Below, piece by piece: positions 14,001 to 26,517 of a DNA stretch of 64,000 bases (position 1 is the stretch's first letter; every line of letters starts with the position of its first letter). The DNA is from Chondrosia reniformis. Lineage: Eukaryota; Porifera; Demospongiae; Chondrillida; Chondrillidae. A model generated the notes under the pieces. That model ran no database searches and was not told the DNA's origin. It saw only the letters and a program-made list of their open reading frames with translations. The translations under genes and the position numbers were made by a program. The DNA lies in the NCBI GenBank assembly GCA_947172415.1, contig OX359191.1, forward strand, positions 7,983,130 to 8,047,129. The letters run 5' to 3'.

Positions 14001-17000
14001 AAAGTTTTCAGCTAGATGGACCATTTGTATGTTCTTTTCAAGTGTACCAGGTGCAGCTTCTAAACAACCAATCATCTCATTCAAACACCAGCTAATTATA
14101 GCATGCACTACACACATACCTACATTTGCATTATACAGCTTCAGACTGTACAAGTGTTTGACCACAATATTCCCCTACTCAGTATTGTAGTGTTGGCCAG
14201 TAAGGAGGAGAGTGGGGATGTGGTAAGAGGGAGTTTGGGAAATATAACCCAAATAGAAGAAATGAAACCAAGTTACTGGAGAAAGGAATGCGGAAGAAAA
14301 TGTTAACAAGAGAATGTATGGCTAAGTCTAGCATACGTATGCAGCAACCTTCAGCATTCACAAGTATCTTTGCAGTAAACTTAATGCATCAAATCTGTCC
14401 ACTTAGATATGAAATATTTAACAATAAACTATTTGTGCACATCTATTAGACACATTTCATTAAAATGGAAAAGGGTCTTGTGAGTGTAATTACCTTCAAA
14501 GCAAAGAGCATGTGAAGAAACATTACAGTTACGTGCGTAATTCCCTTGCTTCATAATAGCATGAAGAAAGGTAATTTTACAATAATTTCTCCTGGTGTCA
14601 GAAAAGGAAGGGAGAGGAGGATGATATCAGCCAATACACATGCCTTTTGTAACATTTGACACTCTTCTGGATTCAGTTCAAAACAATTCCTCTTTCTAGG
14701 CTACCTTCCCTGGAGATTCCTAGAATAGAGATCTCCTGTATCCTCCACAATCAAAACAGACCATTTCATCCCCTCTATCTGCAAGAATCCTTAAAATCAG
14801 CTCAGAACAGGAAACATAAGTTGGATCACAAACTATAGCAAGCAGGCTGGTATCCTTCCTGTACGTGCTAGGTAATATTTTTGTTTAATACAGACAGCAA
14901 AATTGTGGTGAAGTTCCTATACACAGTCACATGTACCCAAAATCTAAAAACTAAAAACTAAAAAGTAGATAATCTATAATTCAATCCAAAAAAACAGATT
15001 AGGTATAATGAAAAGGTGATATTAATGAATAAACCCACTTCATGTATGAATGAAGGTAAACTTGACCAGTGGCAGTTAAATTCCCTACCATGCCTTCCTA
15101 TCTTCCAAAACAGAGAAAATATCCCCTTTTTTATCAAGCTGGTTACCGCCACACATGTCCCATTGACAATTGAATCATATCACATTGATTGTTCAATTGT
15201 GCTAGGACCAGAGGGAGAGAATGTGGTTCAGCTGCCATGGAGACAAATAATTTGATAAATACGGTTTCCAAGGAAGAGAGAGGTAAGTACCATCCTGAAA
15301 AATATCCTTTTCCGTGTATATAGTAAACACCATATAGTCTGAGCGTCTTTATTGAAAGTATACACCAGACGTATGTATATACTACTTACAGGTTGCCTTG
15401 ATTTATCATGAAAGCTAAAATCAGTGATGCATGGCAAAAAAACTATTTTAGTTAGGTAATGAAACAATAAAAACCAGATGCGTACATTTAGGTCAAGAGA
15501 AAGTTGTAAATGAAAGGATATTCAAGCTATAATAGAATTCACCTGGTTGGCCAACCATAAAGCTGAAATTGATGTAAAAATAATAAAACATTCAAAATCA
15601 CCTTTTGTTATGTTGGGATAGTGTCTAGACAAACCCATTCTAGGAACAAATCTACCCTTCTCCAAGTACCTAAAATCAGCCAATAGACTAAAGATTTATA
15701 GTGCAGCACTTAACAATCATAATTCAATTAGGAGGAGTCTACCAATTTTCATATCATACTCCAAAACCAAAGGACAATATTTTTGAAGTACGTACATGAG
15801 AAAATCAAGTCATGTGACAATATTGCAGGTAGTCCTTCAACGACACATATTCTTCTCACAACATGTATTTTCCTAAACAAATCTTACAGACATTCCAAAA
15901 ATAAAAATGACAAGTAACCTTCGATGTTTACTATTTCAATCCTGTTGTCACGACTACCAAGTTACTGTTTACAAAACGAGAGGAGTTACACTACAGTTTC
16001 AATTTTAACAATGACCGTGTATCATTTTAGGTGTCTAATGCTAACATTTTAACACATCTAACCCCTATCATAACATGCTATATACAGTAAACAGTCCTAC
16101 GTCAGGCATCTTATGAGCAAAAAGATGAAATGGCCAATTTACAGTCCTTGAAGCAGTCACACATGTCCTAGCATTCATTGAGCTATAGAGAACTGAGTTT
16201 CCACGTTCTTACATTTGGAATGTTTTCATACTTTTAGTGAATGCTGTTCAGGTTGAATAGATTAAATTAATTTGATGGCTAGTGGAGAGCAGGTATGGCT
16301 AGTGGATAATGGGTATGGTCAGTGGAGATCACCCTGGCATTGTACCTTCCAGCAAGTGCAGTAGTGGTTGATGCAGTGGCAGGAGGATGGTTAGATTGTC
16401 AGTTGAGCTGCTACGTATGTATCATTAATAGTAATCTACGTATGTATCATTAAAGTAATCTTAAGACATGTACTTGTGAGTGCTGTAGCTTAATTAGGGC
16501 TCCCTCTACTCTTTATTTATATATGAATGTATGTGTTACATGTGTACATATTTATACCACTCCTGACATTATACATATATAGGGATGAATTGGTTACAAT
16601 TTGAGCATCATCGTGTCATTTATTGCTGAGGAAGACCTACGGGTCGAAACGTCCTAATACTTTGATTAATAGTAAGTGTTGCTGATACTCAAATCGTAAA
16701 CACTTCATTATGGACACAACAAGTACCCCTTATTACTTCATATACAGGGATATATACGTACGTATATACATGCATATGAATATATATACAATTAGATATG
16801 TATGTAACATAAGAGACTAGTAGTATTTTATCTTCCAATGTTAGCTGGACTTATAATAAATAAACACTCAATATTTCTACCATCAAAGTAGATAAATTTA
16901 TGCATGCAATGTCTATTATGCAGCTCAGGTTACAATTGGCTAACATCTTCCCCCACCCCCCACCCCTCAGCCCTAAAAGAAATCCTGATATATGAATATG

Positions 17001-20000
17001 TATACATTGATCATTCATGAGTGTTTAAAGGCTGCACACTCCCACGCTCATGCGGCTTCATGTAAAAACTTTCCATGACATGGCATTGTAGGCAGAGTAC
17101 CATTAACGTATATCTTGGTGCTTGCAAGGCCTAAACACACCTTCTTTAAGTTGGATCCGCCCTTTCCAATGATGCTGCCATGAAATTTCTTAAAAACTTT
17201 GACCTCCATACGAAAATTGTTTTCAACCTTTAAAATAAACAAAATATTCTTAATATGAAATAATATACATGTTTCAATTTACCAATAAAGTGAACTGTCA
17301 TGATTCTACGTAGTATACCAAATGCTAATTATAGATCACTAAATATTGCAATGGGGCTATACGGTGACCATGGCAACCACCTATCTATCCAGGCACTATA
17401 CTGACTAGATCATACAGATGTTCTTCATATTTACATTTATGTATATACGTACCACTATCAAACAGGGTGTAGAAAGGCCAATTGACTATATATGTACATG
17501 CTCATGAAGTGGAAAAACATAAAAGAAGCAATTGCTGGGAGTCAAACCCAGAACAGCTGGTTATGACCACCAGTGCTCTGCCACTGAGCTATAATAACCA
17601 CAGCAATGCTCCCAAGCACTAGTAACGATAATACATATATATATAAGAAGCCTAAATGTTTGACCATAATTCTCAGAATAATGAGTGCAGATATATTTCA
17701 CAATTAGTTCACACATACGAGAAGAAGATGAAAGAAAGGAAAGAAGAAAGAAAAGACTCCTTTAACTTCATCCAAAGCTCTCTTCAGGTTTAGTTCCCCT
17801 ATAGGCTCTTTTACAGAATAGGCATAGCATGTAGGAAAATGGTGTATATATTTCACAATTAGTTCACACAGATTTTTCATACGTACGTACCAGCTCCTTG
17901 CTCATCTTCTTCAGGGCGGTAGAGCACCCTTCTACTTGATCCTTTGGACCTCGAACTTGCACAATGTCACTCTTCTCTTTTTGACGTGGAAAATTCACTT
18001 GAGCATCAGGGAACTTCTTCTTCAACTCTTGAATGTTTTCCCCTCCAGCTCCAATAATTTTGGAGTGGAACCGCTGCTCAATGATGACATCTTTAGCACG
18101 TTCATTTTCCTACAAGAGAGGGTAATATGGTTATTTAATTTTGGCTGAAATTGAAGGTTGGCCAAAATGAAGGAAATTCAATGAGGAAAATGTCAACACA
18201 GAATTGATTATAAAGTATGGAATAGTCAATTTGACCCAGAAAGATAATCTTTATCTTCTTCCTATTTCAGGGACACCACCACAGTTCAACTAGCAAGTAC
18301 ACACATATATAAGTACACATATGTAGGTCACACAGCGTATAGGCAGGTACGTATGGGCAAATATATATATACATAGTAATTATTGTGAATAGCCTAAATT
18401 CTGCTGGGCCACCATTTCCAAATAACTCCACAAATTTGTACATATTGACTTGTTATATACATATACGTATGTATGTACATACGTATACATATGTATACAA
18501 TTTAACAATTCATTAACAATCTGCACTGTAATATTGCAGAATTATCATTGAATGTCTGACATGTGAATAGAGTACCTGACACTACTATGTGTGCAGTTCA
18601 TAGTGTCAGCTATAAGTGGGAGTGTCAGCTATAAGTGGGAGTGGCAGAAGGGGCTGAAACAAGTGGAATTTAAGATGACACTGGTAGACTAAGGAAATTC
18701 TGAATAAGAAAAAGTACCTCATGAAGTTCTCAGAGATAATGGTTTAGATTGGGGAAACTTCTACTTTTCATTATATCAGAAGTATGCTTTTATAAAAGGT
18801 CAAAATGTGAAAATTGACTTGATTACCACCGGACATGACGCACAGTTGAAATTAAAAGTCACACACCAGAGGAGGTGTATCCATTAGAAAGGGAAGAACC
18901 AGAGACCATAGCTTAAAACTGTGGACACCACCGTGAGAATGCATGCTTAAGTCCCTACAAAGAGTGCTTCAAATTGAAAATTAAACAACCTTGTGAATTT
19001 TAAAATGAGCTAAGCCTTTTCATGTAACAATCATTATCACAAACCACTCCTCTAGAAGAGCTAAGGTTTGGGGAACATAGTGCTGTAACTAATTATTTAA
19101 TCAAAATAAGGTCACAGTTCCCAACACTGGAATCTCTACATGCAACAAAGATACATATATTTAACAAAATGGGCACTTTTGAGAATGAGCATCTACGTAC
19201 GTATTTCAAAGGCTGCAGTAGAAATGAAAGGTCTTCTAATTTCACTTCATAACACCATGAACTGAATTTTCACTTCTGAATACAACAATCATATTAAAAT
19301 TAGTATTTCAATTAGTTAAGAAAGATTACACTCTCTAAATATTATTTCTTTGGAAAATATACATATTTCTGTTATGGTAAAATGAAAAAATCACAAAGAT
19401 CTTAAGGGCTAAATGGTATTCCGTTATACGTAAGTAATTCACTTCATGCTTACAATCGTAGTCAGGTGATGGAATATTCTAGACAATACAGCACTTGCAA
19501 TAGATGTTGCAATAGATGTTGCAATAGATGTTGCAATATCAGTGTAAGGGGATTTCCCATGATGTCATGCACTCACTATTTTCTTGACAAGATCCAAGAT
19601 GGCCGTCTTGGCCGCAGCCACTCCTCGTGGATCTCCCTCAATTCGAATGACACTAGTTTGATTGCCATCTGATGGAATCATGATTGCAGTTCCAGTTTCC
19701 TTTTTAATACGGTTAACTGAAAAAGAAAGTAAATTGTTAAAAAGTAAAGATTATTTGTAGAAAGTGAAAAAAAGACAAAAGAGAAATGTAAAAAGGAGGT
19801 GATTTTTCCTTTTTTTCCCCCTTAAAATTTGAAAGATGTGCCATCAAGAGGTTGTGAACATTCTGAAAGATTAGATATTGCATGGATACTAGTATGTCCT
19901 CTTACAAGAAATCCTAGCGGTGAGCACTCACTGTTAGCTCCTCCCCTTCCAATGATGTGTCTGTGATACTGGGAAGGAATGCTGACCTCAACAAAGTCCA

Positions 20001-23000
20001 TAGTATCCATCTGCAAATCAGAACGGAACAACAAAGAAGAAAAAAGAAAAAAAGAATAGCATATGGACATAAAGCAATCAGTAGGTCCTACTTAATTCAA
20101 ATATACGTATGTATATACTTACATAAAGCATTAAAGACAAAGGCGATGGATGTTTAAATTTTTTGAACAAAAAACAAAAAATGACATATTTTAAGAATGT
20201 GTAGAATACTAATGGAATTCAGGGACAGAACAAGAGGTTTTTATACTATAAATTTACTGAGGCACTTACCCCTGCATCCTATTATCACCTATTAAAGACA
20301 TACATACATACATACATACACCATTAAATTTTATTGCAATAATTTTTGTGCACACAAAAGTAGTGACTACGTACATCTAATTATCAGTGTAACGTACAAG
20401 ATCACTAGTGAAGCTTTCTAGCTTCTCCCTGGCAACTTTAACCTCGGCCTGCGGTCCCTCCAGAATGATAACATCCTGATCGTGGCTAAACTCGAGGTGC
20501 ACCTTGGGGAGGTCTGTGATGATGCTTTTGATGTTTGATCCATCTCTGCCAATGACAAAACGGTGCAACCAGTGTGGGCATTTAATTTCCTCGCATACAA
20601 TACTGTTAGCCTGAAGGGCAGATGAGGTAAGATAGAAACATTCAGTACCATTTATCATTGGTTTCTAAATTATAACTTTACCTAATGTACGTAGCAGTAT
20701 ATGGTAGAACATACAATATTGAAGAAATTGGCTAGAAGTGAGAAGGAATCATTTTGGAGTATGCTTCATACCTTACCTTTTCATACACTTTTGATAGTGC
20801 AGTCCCAAGCTTCTCCTGAGGTCCCCGAAGGGTGACAGTACAAGAATCACTGTCAGAAGGAGGAAGCTCCACAGACACGCCAGTCTCCTCGAGGATCTCC
20901 TGGAGACTGTGTCCCTTCGGACCAACAACATACTTGTGCTGCGATTTTTTCACTTCCACAGACACAGTTCCACAGGCTCTCTTCTACATGAACATGTCGG
21001 GATAGAATGTACAAACGTAAGAATGGACTCAGTGTGTAAAGTACGCAAAACCACATTGCATGCGTGTTGTTCTTTGTCACAGTAAAATCATTTCAAACAA
21101 TCGTATGTAATTTTTGGTAAGAAAAGTTGATGGTCTATTTGGAGCTATTAAAGATTGCAATATGATGTCACTAGCAGAAATTACAGGAAAAGACTAAAAT
21201 GGCTGATAAATATCTTTGATATGGTAAAATATACATACCTAAGTACGTATGTATATATGCATGGTTGTGGTACACTACATATTTCCAAATGATTACGTAC
21301 ATCTTAAATGATTGATTAATTTTCACTTCAACTTATGTACATTATCTAATATCCATGATATAAACCTTTTCAGTTGGGTACATTATAGGAACCATTTTTT
21401 GTCGGCCACTTTTAGCAGCTCAAATTTTCAATTTTCTTTAAATTTTCTGTAATATCTACTACTCACACAAGTATTGTATTGTATAGGTGTTGCGCAATCA
21501 ACTCCCTTTGTTTCATCATTTCACATGCTGCATTGTCAATTGTCAACCAATTACACTAGAATAACTATTACATTGCATTGATCTGTTGTACCAGCCAACA
21601 TGTCTGGACAAATTGGATTAACTAATGAGATTGATACATACCTACAACATGGAGGGGTCACCGAGTTTAATTCCCAGCAATTTCATGTTTTTAGGGGTTG
21701 CCCCTATGTATATTGTTTTCAATTCCCAAATGCCTATGTACACATAAGTTAACTAAGCTTTTCTATCCTTTTGTATAAGGATATTCAAGGGTCCAAAATT
21801 GTTAAGATCATAACTATGTACGTACGTACTGTAGTTCAGGAAATTTACGTGTTCAGAAATTTTCGTGTTAAAATATTTTCGTGGTCTGGGGGCTACCACG
21901 AAATATATTACCACGACAACTTATACACCTTACGTAATTACATTGAGAAAATGGAGGATTACAAAAGGGATCTCTATGTTCGCAGCTTTCACGTGTATCG
22001 CGACATATGGGAGGCGGCTGTTGGGGAGGTGCTTGACTGTGAAAGAGAACCAGGAAACGCTGTGTTGTGTTGTGTTTACATATACGTAGATTGTACAACG
22101 TGTTATTATTCCTTGTTAAAAATATTTCGTGTGACAAATTTTCGTGGTTTGAGCCAACCACTAAAATATTTTAACAACGAAAATTTCCCGAATTATGGTA
22201 TGAGCCTTACAAAGCTGCCAACTACGTACATAATTTGAGTGTCACAAGTTTTTTAACTCGAATAACGTACTTGTTCCCTCTAATATAGTACACATATGCA
22301 ACTATTAAACAGTTGTGGTCTGATTATCAAGCCAATTATTAAACAGTTGTGGTCTGATTATCAAGTCAATTATTCATGAGGTACTAACCAGTTCTTCATA
22401 CTGCTTCTTGATGGTCTTGGCAACTTCTGCCACTCCGTCCTTCTCCCCCGAGATGGTAATGTCATCCTTCTTCACAGACGGAGGGGGCATATTGATTCGT
22501 GTTCCAGTTTGATCAGCAAGAGACTTGACTCGGGAGCCGTTTGGGCCATTGATAAAGGGATGATACACCTTCTCCACCGTGATAACTTCAAAAGCAAGCT
22601 TGGCCTTAAAAGATACAATCATAAATACATATGTACATACATTAAATTAAACAGAACTTTTAGTGCATTTAGAATTATTTCACAACCAAATACTGCCAGC
22701 AATTTATATGGCAAATCTAAGCATGTACCGCTTCACTCATATGAAATATTTACATAAACTTATGCTAAGCAGAGCCTATATGATAAACCTGAATAGATAT
22801 GTTCTCTTTAGATAATATCTCAAGGGAGTGGAATAATACAATATAGATGATAAGAGAAGGTTCATGGGAAGTGGAGGGGAAAGTGTTTCATGATGTTAAG
22901 AGGGTAACCATATACGTACATCTCATATACCTACGTACATACCTACGTACATATGTACGTCGTTCAATACATTTATTTGCTTATTAAAAAGTGCCAATAA

Positions 23001-26000
23001 GACTTTCTCCAAGAGAAAGTAGTAAAATAATCTCAAGGGTCCCGGTACACACATTTGTTGAGACACACAGCACTGGAGGAGACTTACCTGTTCTTCGGAG
23101 ATAGTGAGGATCTCATGCCGAGCCCTGTCGATACCCTCCTTTGTTCCGGATATCTTGATGGTGTCGGACGGGTCCTCACTCTTTGGCACTGTGATTTTGG
23201 TGGCTGTCATGTTCTCAATCCCTTTCAACTTGTTTCCACTCTTTCCCAAAACAAATTTATGGTGACCCTTTGGCACTTGGATATCAATGAAAGCCTGAGG
23301 GGGGAGGGGAGGGGAGGGGTTTGAACCATCAGACACACAAAAAAGAGAAAAAAGAAAAAATATTGTAACTACGTACGTATATCATTTAGAAATTTCTGAA
23401 TCTATTAAAGACCTCTGGTTGAAGCGTATTTATAAGTGGTGGACACATTAGCTAAAAACTACTACAGTACATAAACATGGACAAAAGATGGAGTGAAAGA
23501 CTATAAAGCCATGATATTTTACCCAGACAAGAAAGAACATACGTAAGATAATCATCTTCCTCCATTGGATACACAATAAATTAAAAATCAATCATCTCAA
23601 GATATAAATGTCCGAAAGGAAACTAAATTTAACTAAGTCTTTACATATGAAGAAGAAAGAGTAATCGAGTGGACTACATCGTGCATGCTCCTCCTTCCTC
23701 CTACAGAGAGCACATCACATTATTAAAGGTATAAACTCAGTTGAATTGGTAGGACAGAAGGATGCCTTTCAATTGAATTAGAGCTTATTGAATTTCCTCT
23801 CTCCCTCTCATGGGTAAATGAACATAAACAAAGAGCGTATTGAGCCCAATCATACCTATAACGTATAACTTCAAATCAAATCTAGATCTTCACATTATAC
23901 AAGTTACACCATAGAAGTCAACTAGGAACTTCCCATTGAATAATGGTAGTATGTTCACAGGAAATCTTTCAGTACAAGACTGAGTAATGAGTAAGAATGC
24001 AAGATTGAATGGGTAATTGTACACCAGTGCTGTCTATACGAGTAACGAGTTATCCTACAGTGGTCGAAATAACGTCCGGTCATCAGTCAATTTCCGAACG
24101 TTTTTTAAACGTTAATACTGAGGCTATAGGATTCCTATAGTCTCAGTATTAACAATTAGAACAGTCATTGAAGCTATCTACCATATCCTATTACATAACA
24201 GGTTGGAAATTGACTATAGTGTTAAGAATAGTAGACCACGCCATAGCTTTGCCACGCCCACCCTGAGGTGTATTCAAGGTATGTACGTAGCTAACAGTGA
24301 ATCGTTTTCCATGAACTTAAGTACGTACATTGAAGTAGTATGTATAATTTCAAGTGAGTGTTTAGAAACAACATAACAGTTGTGGTTGGCCTATCAGTGT
24401 GATTATTCATATACACAGTATAAGACAAAGGACATGTACCTGAGTCTGAAGCTGGTTCAAGATGAGTTTCCTAGCCTGGAGGACAGCTTCGGGTCGCCCG
24501 GTTACCATGATTGACAGACTCATATCCTTAGCCTGGCAGACCTCAATGTTACAGCCAGTCTTCTGCATAACCTCCTTCACAATCTGGGTCTGCCGGGTCT
24601 CCCCACCAAAAGGCTTGTTCAGCTCCTTGAACCTCCTCTCCTCCAAGGGCACATGGAAAACCTAAAGTTGGTAAGAGGAATACAGAGATAGAAATACGTA
24701 TGTATGCCGGAATTTGACAAAAATTACAATCCCAGAAATTAATTCAACATTTTACTAGCTAGAAAACATTAGCATGAAACTACTTCATGTTACGTATGTC
24801 ATGCAGCGGTAAATAAATCTTTTCTTTTGAAAATATATTCAACCTTTCAAAGGTATTTAAACAAAAATACAAAACAGCAGTGAAGTGATAAACCTCACCA
24901 ACTCATTAGAATGTAGCCTTTTAGGAACATTTGAAGTTAGGTGCACTAACAAAAGAGGTTAACATACTTGCAAGCACTACCAAAACGCTACACTATGACC
25001 TACAAATATATATCATTGTTCCACAAGCAATAATTATAATATCTAATTGAAATGGCACACTTCATCAACCAAAACAGTTGTTACAGCACATTACATATAG
25101 ATGAGTTCATAATTAGCTTTCCTCCTTGTCTCAAGTACTCATATTAATAAGACCATCTGTAGGTATATCAAATTTGAATAGCATACGTAGTTGGGGAAAC
25201 CATCAAAAGAAGACATTTTAGGATGCCCTAACTGAAATGGATGCCCTAACTGAAATGGATGCCCTACCTGTAATGGATGCCCTAACTGAAATGGATGCCC
25301 CCTGAAATGGATGCCCTAACTGAAATGGATGCCCTACCTGAAATGGATGCCCTAACTGAAATGGATGCCCTAACTGAAATGGATGCCCTAACTGAAATGG
25401 ATGCCCTACCTGAAATGGATGCCCCCTGAAATGGATGCCCCACCTGAAATGGATGCCCTAACTGAAATGGATGCCCTAACTGAAATGGATGCCCTACCTG
25501 TAATGGATGCCCTAACTGAAATGGATGCCCTACCTGTAATGGATGCCTCCTGAAATGGATGCCCTACCTGAAATGGATGCCCTACCTGAAATGGATGCCT
25601 TACCTGAAATGGATGCCCTACCTGAAATGGATGCCCTACCTGAAATGGATGCCCTACCTGAATGTGATGACAAAACACTCATCTAACACTACCTATATAC
25701 ATATATGTAAATAGCTTCCAATAATGACCTGAGGTGATAATTGGTTCATTAGGAAGTTGACTTAATATAGTTATGAAGTAAAGAAGGAAGAAAATGAAAA
25801 TATGAGAGGGCTTCTATCTACACTTTACTAAAGCAATCAATTTATAAGCTCAAAGGTTGAGCAATTGAACAATATACATTTGTGGTTACTATCCAAATGT
25901 TGATGTTAGCTATTCTTTACTTGTGGTGAAATGGCAATCTTTGATCTAATACAAACTACACTAGGAGGCAGCCATTCATGTAGAGTGTGGGCTATATCGC

Positions 26001-26517
26001 AGATACCATAATAAGAACAACATTTGTTATTTTGCCAATACTTATCAAATGAACAGTACAGAAGGCAGAATGGGTAACTTATAAGTTTAAAACGTTCTAA
26101 AACCATGTACATACATACTGGACACGAGGTTATGAAGTTAACACATTCCAACAAGAAATGGTTAACCTTGAAGGAGCGTGTGCACTAGAGCATGGTTAAA
26201 GGGACAGTCTTGGGAAATGAATTATCCGTAATATACAGCTTGCCCTTCTAAGGGAGTACCCAAAACCCTTTCTGGCTATTCGAGAGTTAGCATAGAGTCT
26301 AATATCCATCAAGCAAAATTGAACACGCTCTGAGGCGAGTCCTCCTAATCGTATTTACCTGGGTTACGTTGGAGACAGGTAGTGACTTGACAGGTGCGTG
26401 GGAGGACGGTTCCATGGCGACCACCGGAGAGGATAGGGGTGGGAAGGCATCCCCATAGGTTTGTACTGAGTCGTCTTCAGTTTGTTCGCGGCCGTTGTAC
26501 ACAGATGGCTCAGCCAT
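5075..26517 (-). CDS. HDLBP: vigilin (multi-KH-domain RNA-binding protein), 18 coding exons
   Basis: Exons, 5' to 3' on the minus strand: 26517-26359, 24661-24440, 23294-23088, 22604-22389, 20983-20777, 20610-20398, 20010-19932, 19716-19577, 18109-17891, 17227-17141, 12934-12803, 12596-12294, 10243-10106, 9928-9857, 9766-9620, 8250-7993, 7017-6778, 5323-5075. They sum to 3288 nt (1095 aa plus stop). All junctions are GT-AG and phase 0 except 19932/19716. The N-terminus has the vigilin TYGDAFPPL motif. The second exon (FHVPLEERR) is the degenerate first module, followed by KH1-KH13 with GXXG loops such as GKSG, GPNG, GPKG, GRDG, GRGG, GKGG, GQQG and GRKG. KH10 has QKRG instead; KH11 has an acidic insertion, both as in vertebrate vigilin. 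Vigilin is a cytoplasmic and ER-associated RNA-binding protein linked to mRNA translation and stability. The protein ends after KH13: the KH14 module and C-terminal tail of the human protein (about 1268 aa) are not found. A GTTAGC at 5101 could be a weak donor to an unseen exon. Confidence 0.93.
6601..6628. repeat. perfect 11-bp inverted repeat, 6-nt loop
   Basis: TAATAAGAGGC and its exact reverse complement flank CAAAGT, in the vigilin intron downstream of the KH12 exon. It could fold as a stem-loop in either strand. No promoter or terminator role is implied. Confidence 0.7.
7345..7406. repeat. tandem duplication in vigilin intron
   Basis: The block CAGGTGAGTTGAAGGAATGT is present twice in about 60 bp. 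Each copy contains a CAG-GTGAGT donor-like site on the plus strand, the opposite strand to vigilin, so it is unlikely to affect vigilin splicing. Confidence 0.6.
10600..10670 (-). repeat. tRNA-derived SINE head, diverged copy
   Basis: Read on the minus strand, the segment contains an A-box-like TAGCTCAGTGGCAGAGC followed by an anticodon-arm-like CTGGTGGTCATAGCCAG. It closely matches the better-preserved copy at 17526-17612, but its T-arm is degenerate (CCCGGATTCAAAT). It lies in the vigilin intron between the KH9 half-exons. It is a retroposon remnant rather than a functional tRNA gene. Confidence 0.6.
11090..11175 (+). repeat. dispersed repeat family R, copy 2
   Basis: The stretch encodes an L-S-D-P-V-E-K-K-E peptide in the same frame as copies at 190-235 and 55855-55925, and the CCCAGTGGAGAA block is conserved. 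The open frame extends upstream to 10987, so this copy keeps more 5' sequence than the others. No protein family was recognised. Confidence 0.45.
11806..12252. repeat. 36-bp minisatellite, about 12 units
   Basis: The unit contains GACTTCACCCCCTGTACCTC followed by AGGGTGGGGATGGCAC. Units are nearly identical apart from shortened early copies near 11880-11930. Because 36 is a multiple of 3, several frames on both strands stay open across the array; these frames are artefacts. The array lies about 40 bp inside the vigilin intron, just past the donor of the exon ending at 12294, and is much more GC-rich than the surrounding sequence. Confidence 0.95.
12935..17140. other. large vigilin intron (4.2 kb)
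   Basis: This intron splits the KH7 module and is the largest intron of the gene. I see no coding exon of another gene in it. It contains the hammerhead-like core at 16620-16656, short duplications (CTACGTATGTATCATTAA twice near 16411-16456; GGCTAGTGGA repeats near 16275-16325) and a C-rich run near 16950. Confidence 0.6.
16620..16656 (+). ncRNA. hammerhead-ribozyme-like core
   Basis: The sequence has a CTGAGGA core (16626-16632, matching CUGANGA), a stem II of GACC/GGTC closed by a TACG tetraloop (634-645 of the 16000s), and GAAA at 16646-16649. C-GTC follows, which could be the NUH cleavage triplet with a minimal stem III. This is the arrangement of the short hammerheads known from Penelope-like and related retroelements. 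Stem I pairing is weak by eye, so activity is uncertain. It lies antisense within the large vigilin intron and probably marks a retroelement remnant. Confidence 0.5.
17526..17612 (-). repeat. tRNA-derived SINE head (CAT-like anticodon arm)
   Basis: On the minus strand the order is an A-box-like D arm (GCTC-AGTGGCA-GAGC), an anticodon stem CTGGT/ACCAG enclosing GGTCATA, and a T arm CTGGG-TTTGACT-CCCAG with a B-box-like core. The acceptor stem does not pair fully and U33 is displaced relative to a normal anticodon loop, so this is not a functional tRNA. A second copy at 10600-10670 supports a dispersed SINE family. It sits in the vigilin intron after the KH6 exon. Confidence 0.65.
17705..17880 (+). 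repeat. dispersed repeat family R, copy 3
   Basis: A GAAAGAAAGGAAAGAAGAAAG run is followed by AAAGCTCTCTTCAGGTTTAG, CCCCTATAGGCTCTTTTACAG and a GTAGGAAAATGG block. It closely matches the copy at 55855-56025 and lies next to the SINE head at 17526-17612. It is within 15 bp of the donor of the vigilin exon that ends at 17891. Confidence 0.65.
21827..22200. mobile_element. MITE-like element with terminal inverted repeats
   Basis: Left end TACTGTAGTTCAGGAAATTT and right end (reverse complement TACCATAATTCGGGAAATTT) match over most of their length. Inner repeats of AAATATTTTCGTGG-like sequence are also inverted. The interior (about 21949-22064, +) stays open and encodes residues including SFHVYRDIWEAAVGEVLDC, followed by a REPGN motif. 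This resembles part of a HIRAN-like domain seen in invertebrate genomes; that comparison is from memory. The element lies in the vigilin intron between the KH2 and KH3 exons. No clear target-site duplication was seen. Confidence 0.55.
24086..24214. repeat. nested inverted-repeat element
   Basis: A near-perfect 43-bp palindrome at 24111-24153 has GTTAATACTGAG arms around CTATAGGATTCCTATAG. It is flanked by outer inverted arms GTCAATTTCC (24086) and GGAAATTGAC (24205). The nested arrangement suggests a small foldback or MITE-type insertion. It lies in the vigilin intron upstream of the KH1 exon. Confidence 0.6.
25222..25672. repeat. 18-bp minisatellite, about 25 units
   Basis: Units read GAAATGGATGCCCTAACT, with variants ending CTACCT, CCCCT or CACCT and some GTAATGG changes. 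The period keeps frames open on the minus strand, which is an artefact. It lies in the first vigilin intron, which is also where regulatory sequence might be expected. Confidence 0.95.

Noticed and set aside
17526-17612. Possible elongator tRNA-Met gene
   Set aside because: The acceptor stem does not pair and the anticodon loop is off register. A second degenerate copy exists, so it is treated as a SINE head.
25406-25678. Minus-strand frame of VGHPFQ repeats
   Set aside because: It is an artefact of the 18-bp minisatellite in vigilin intron 1.
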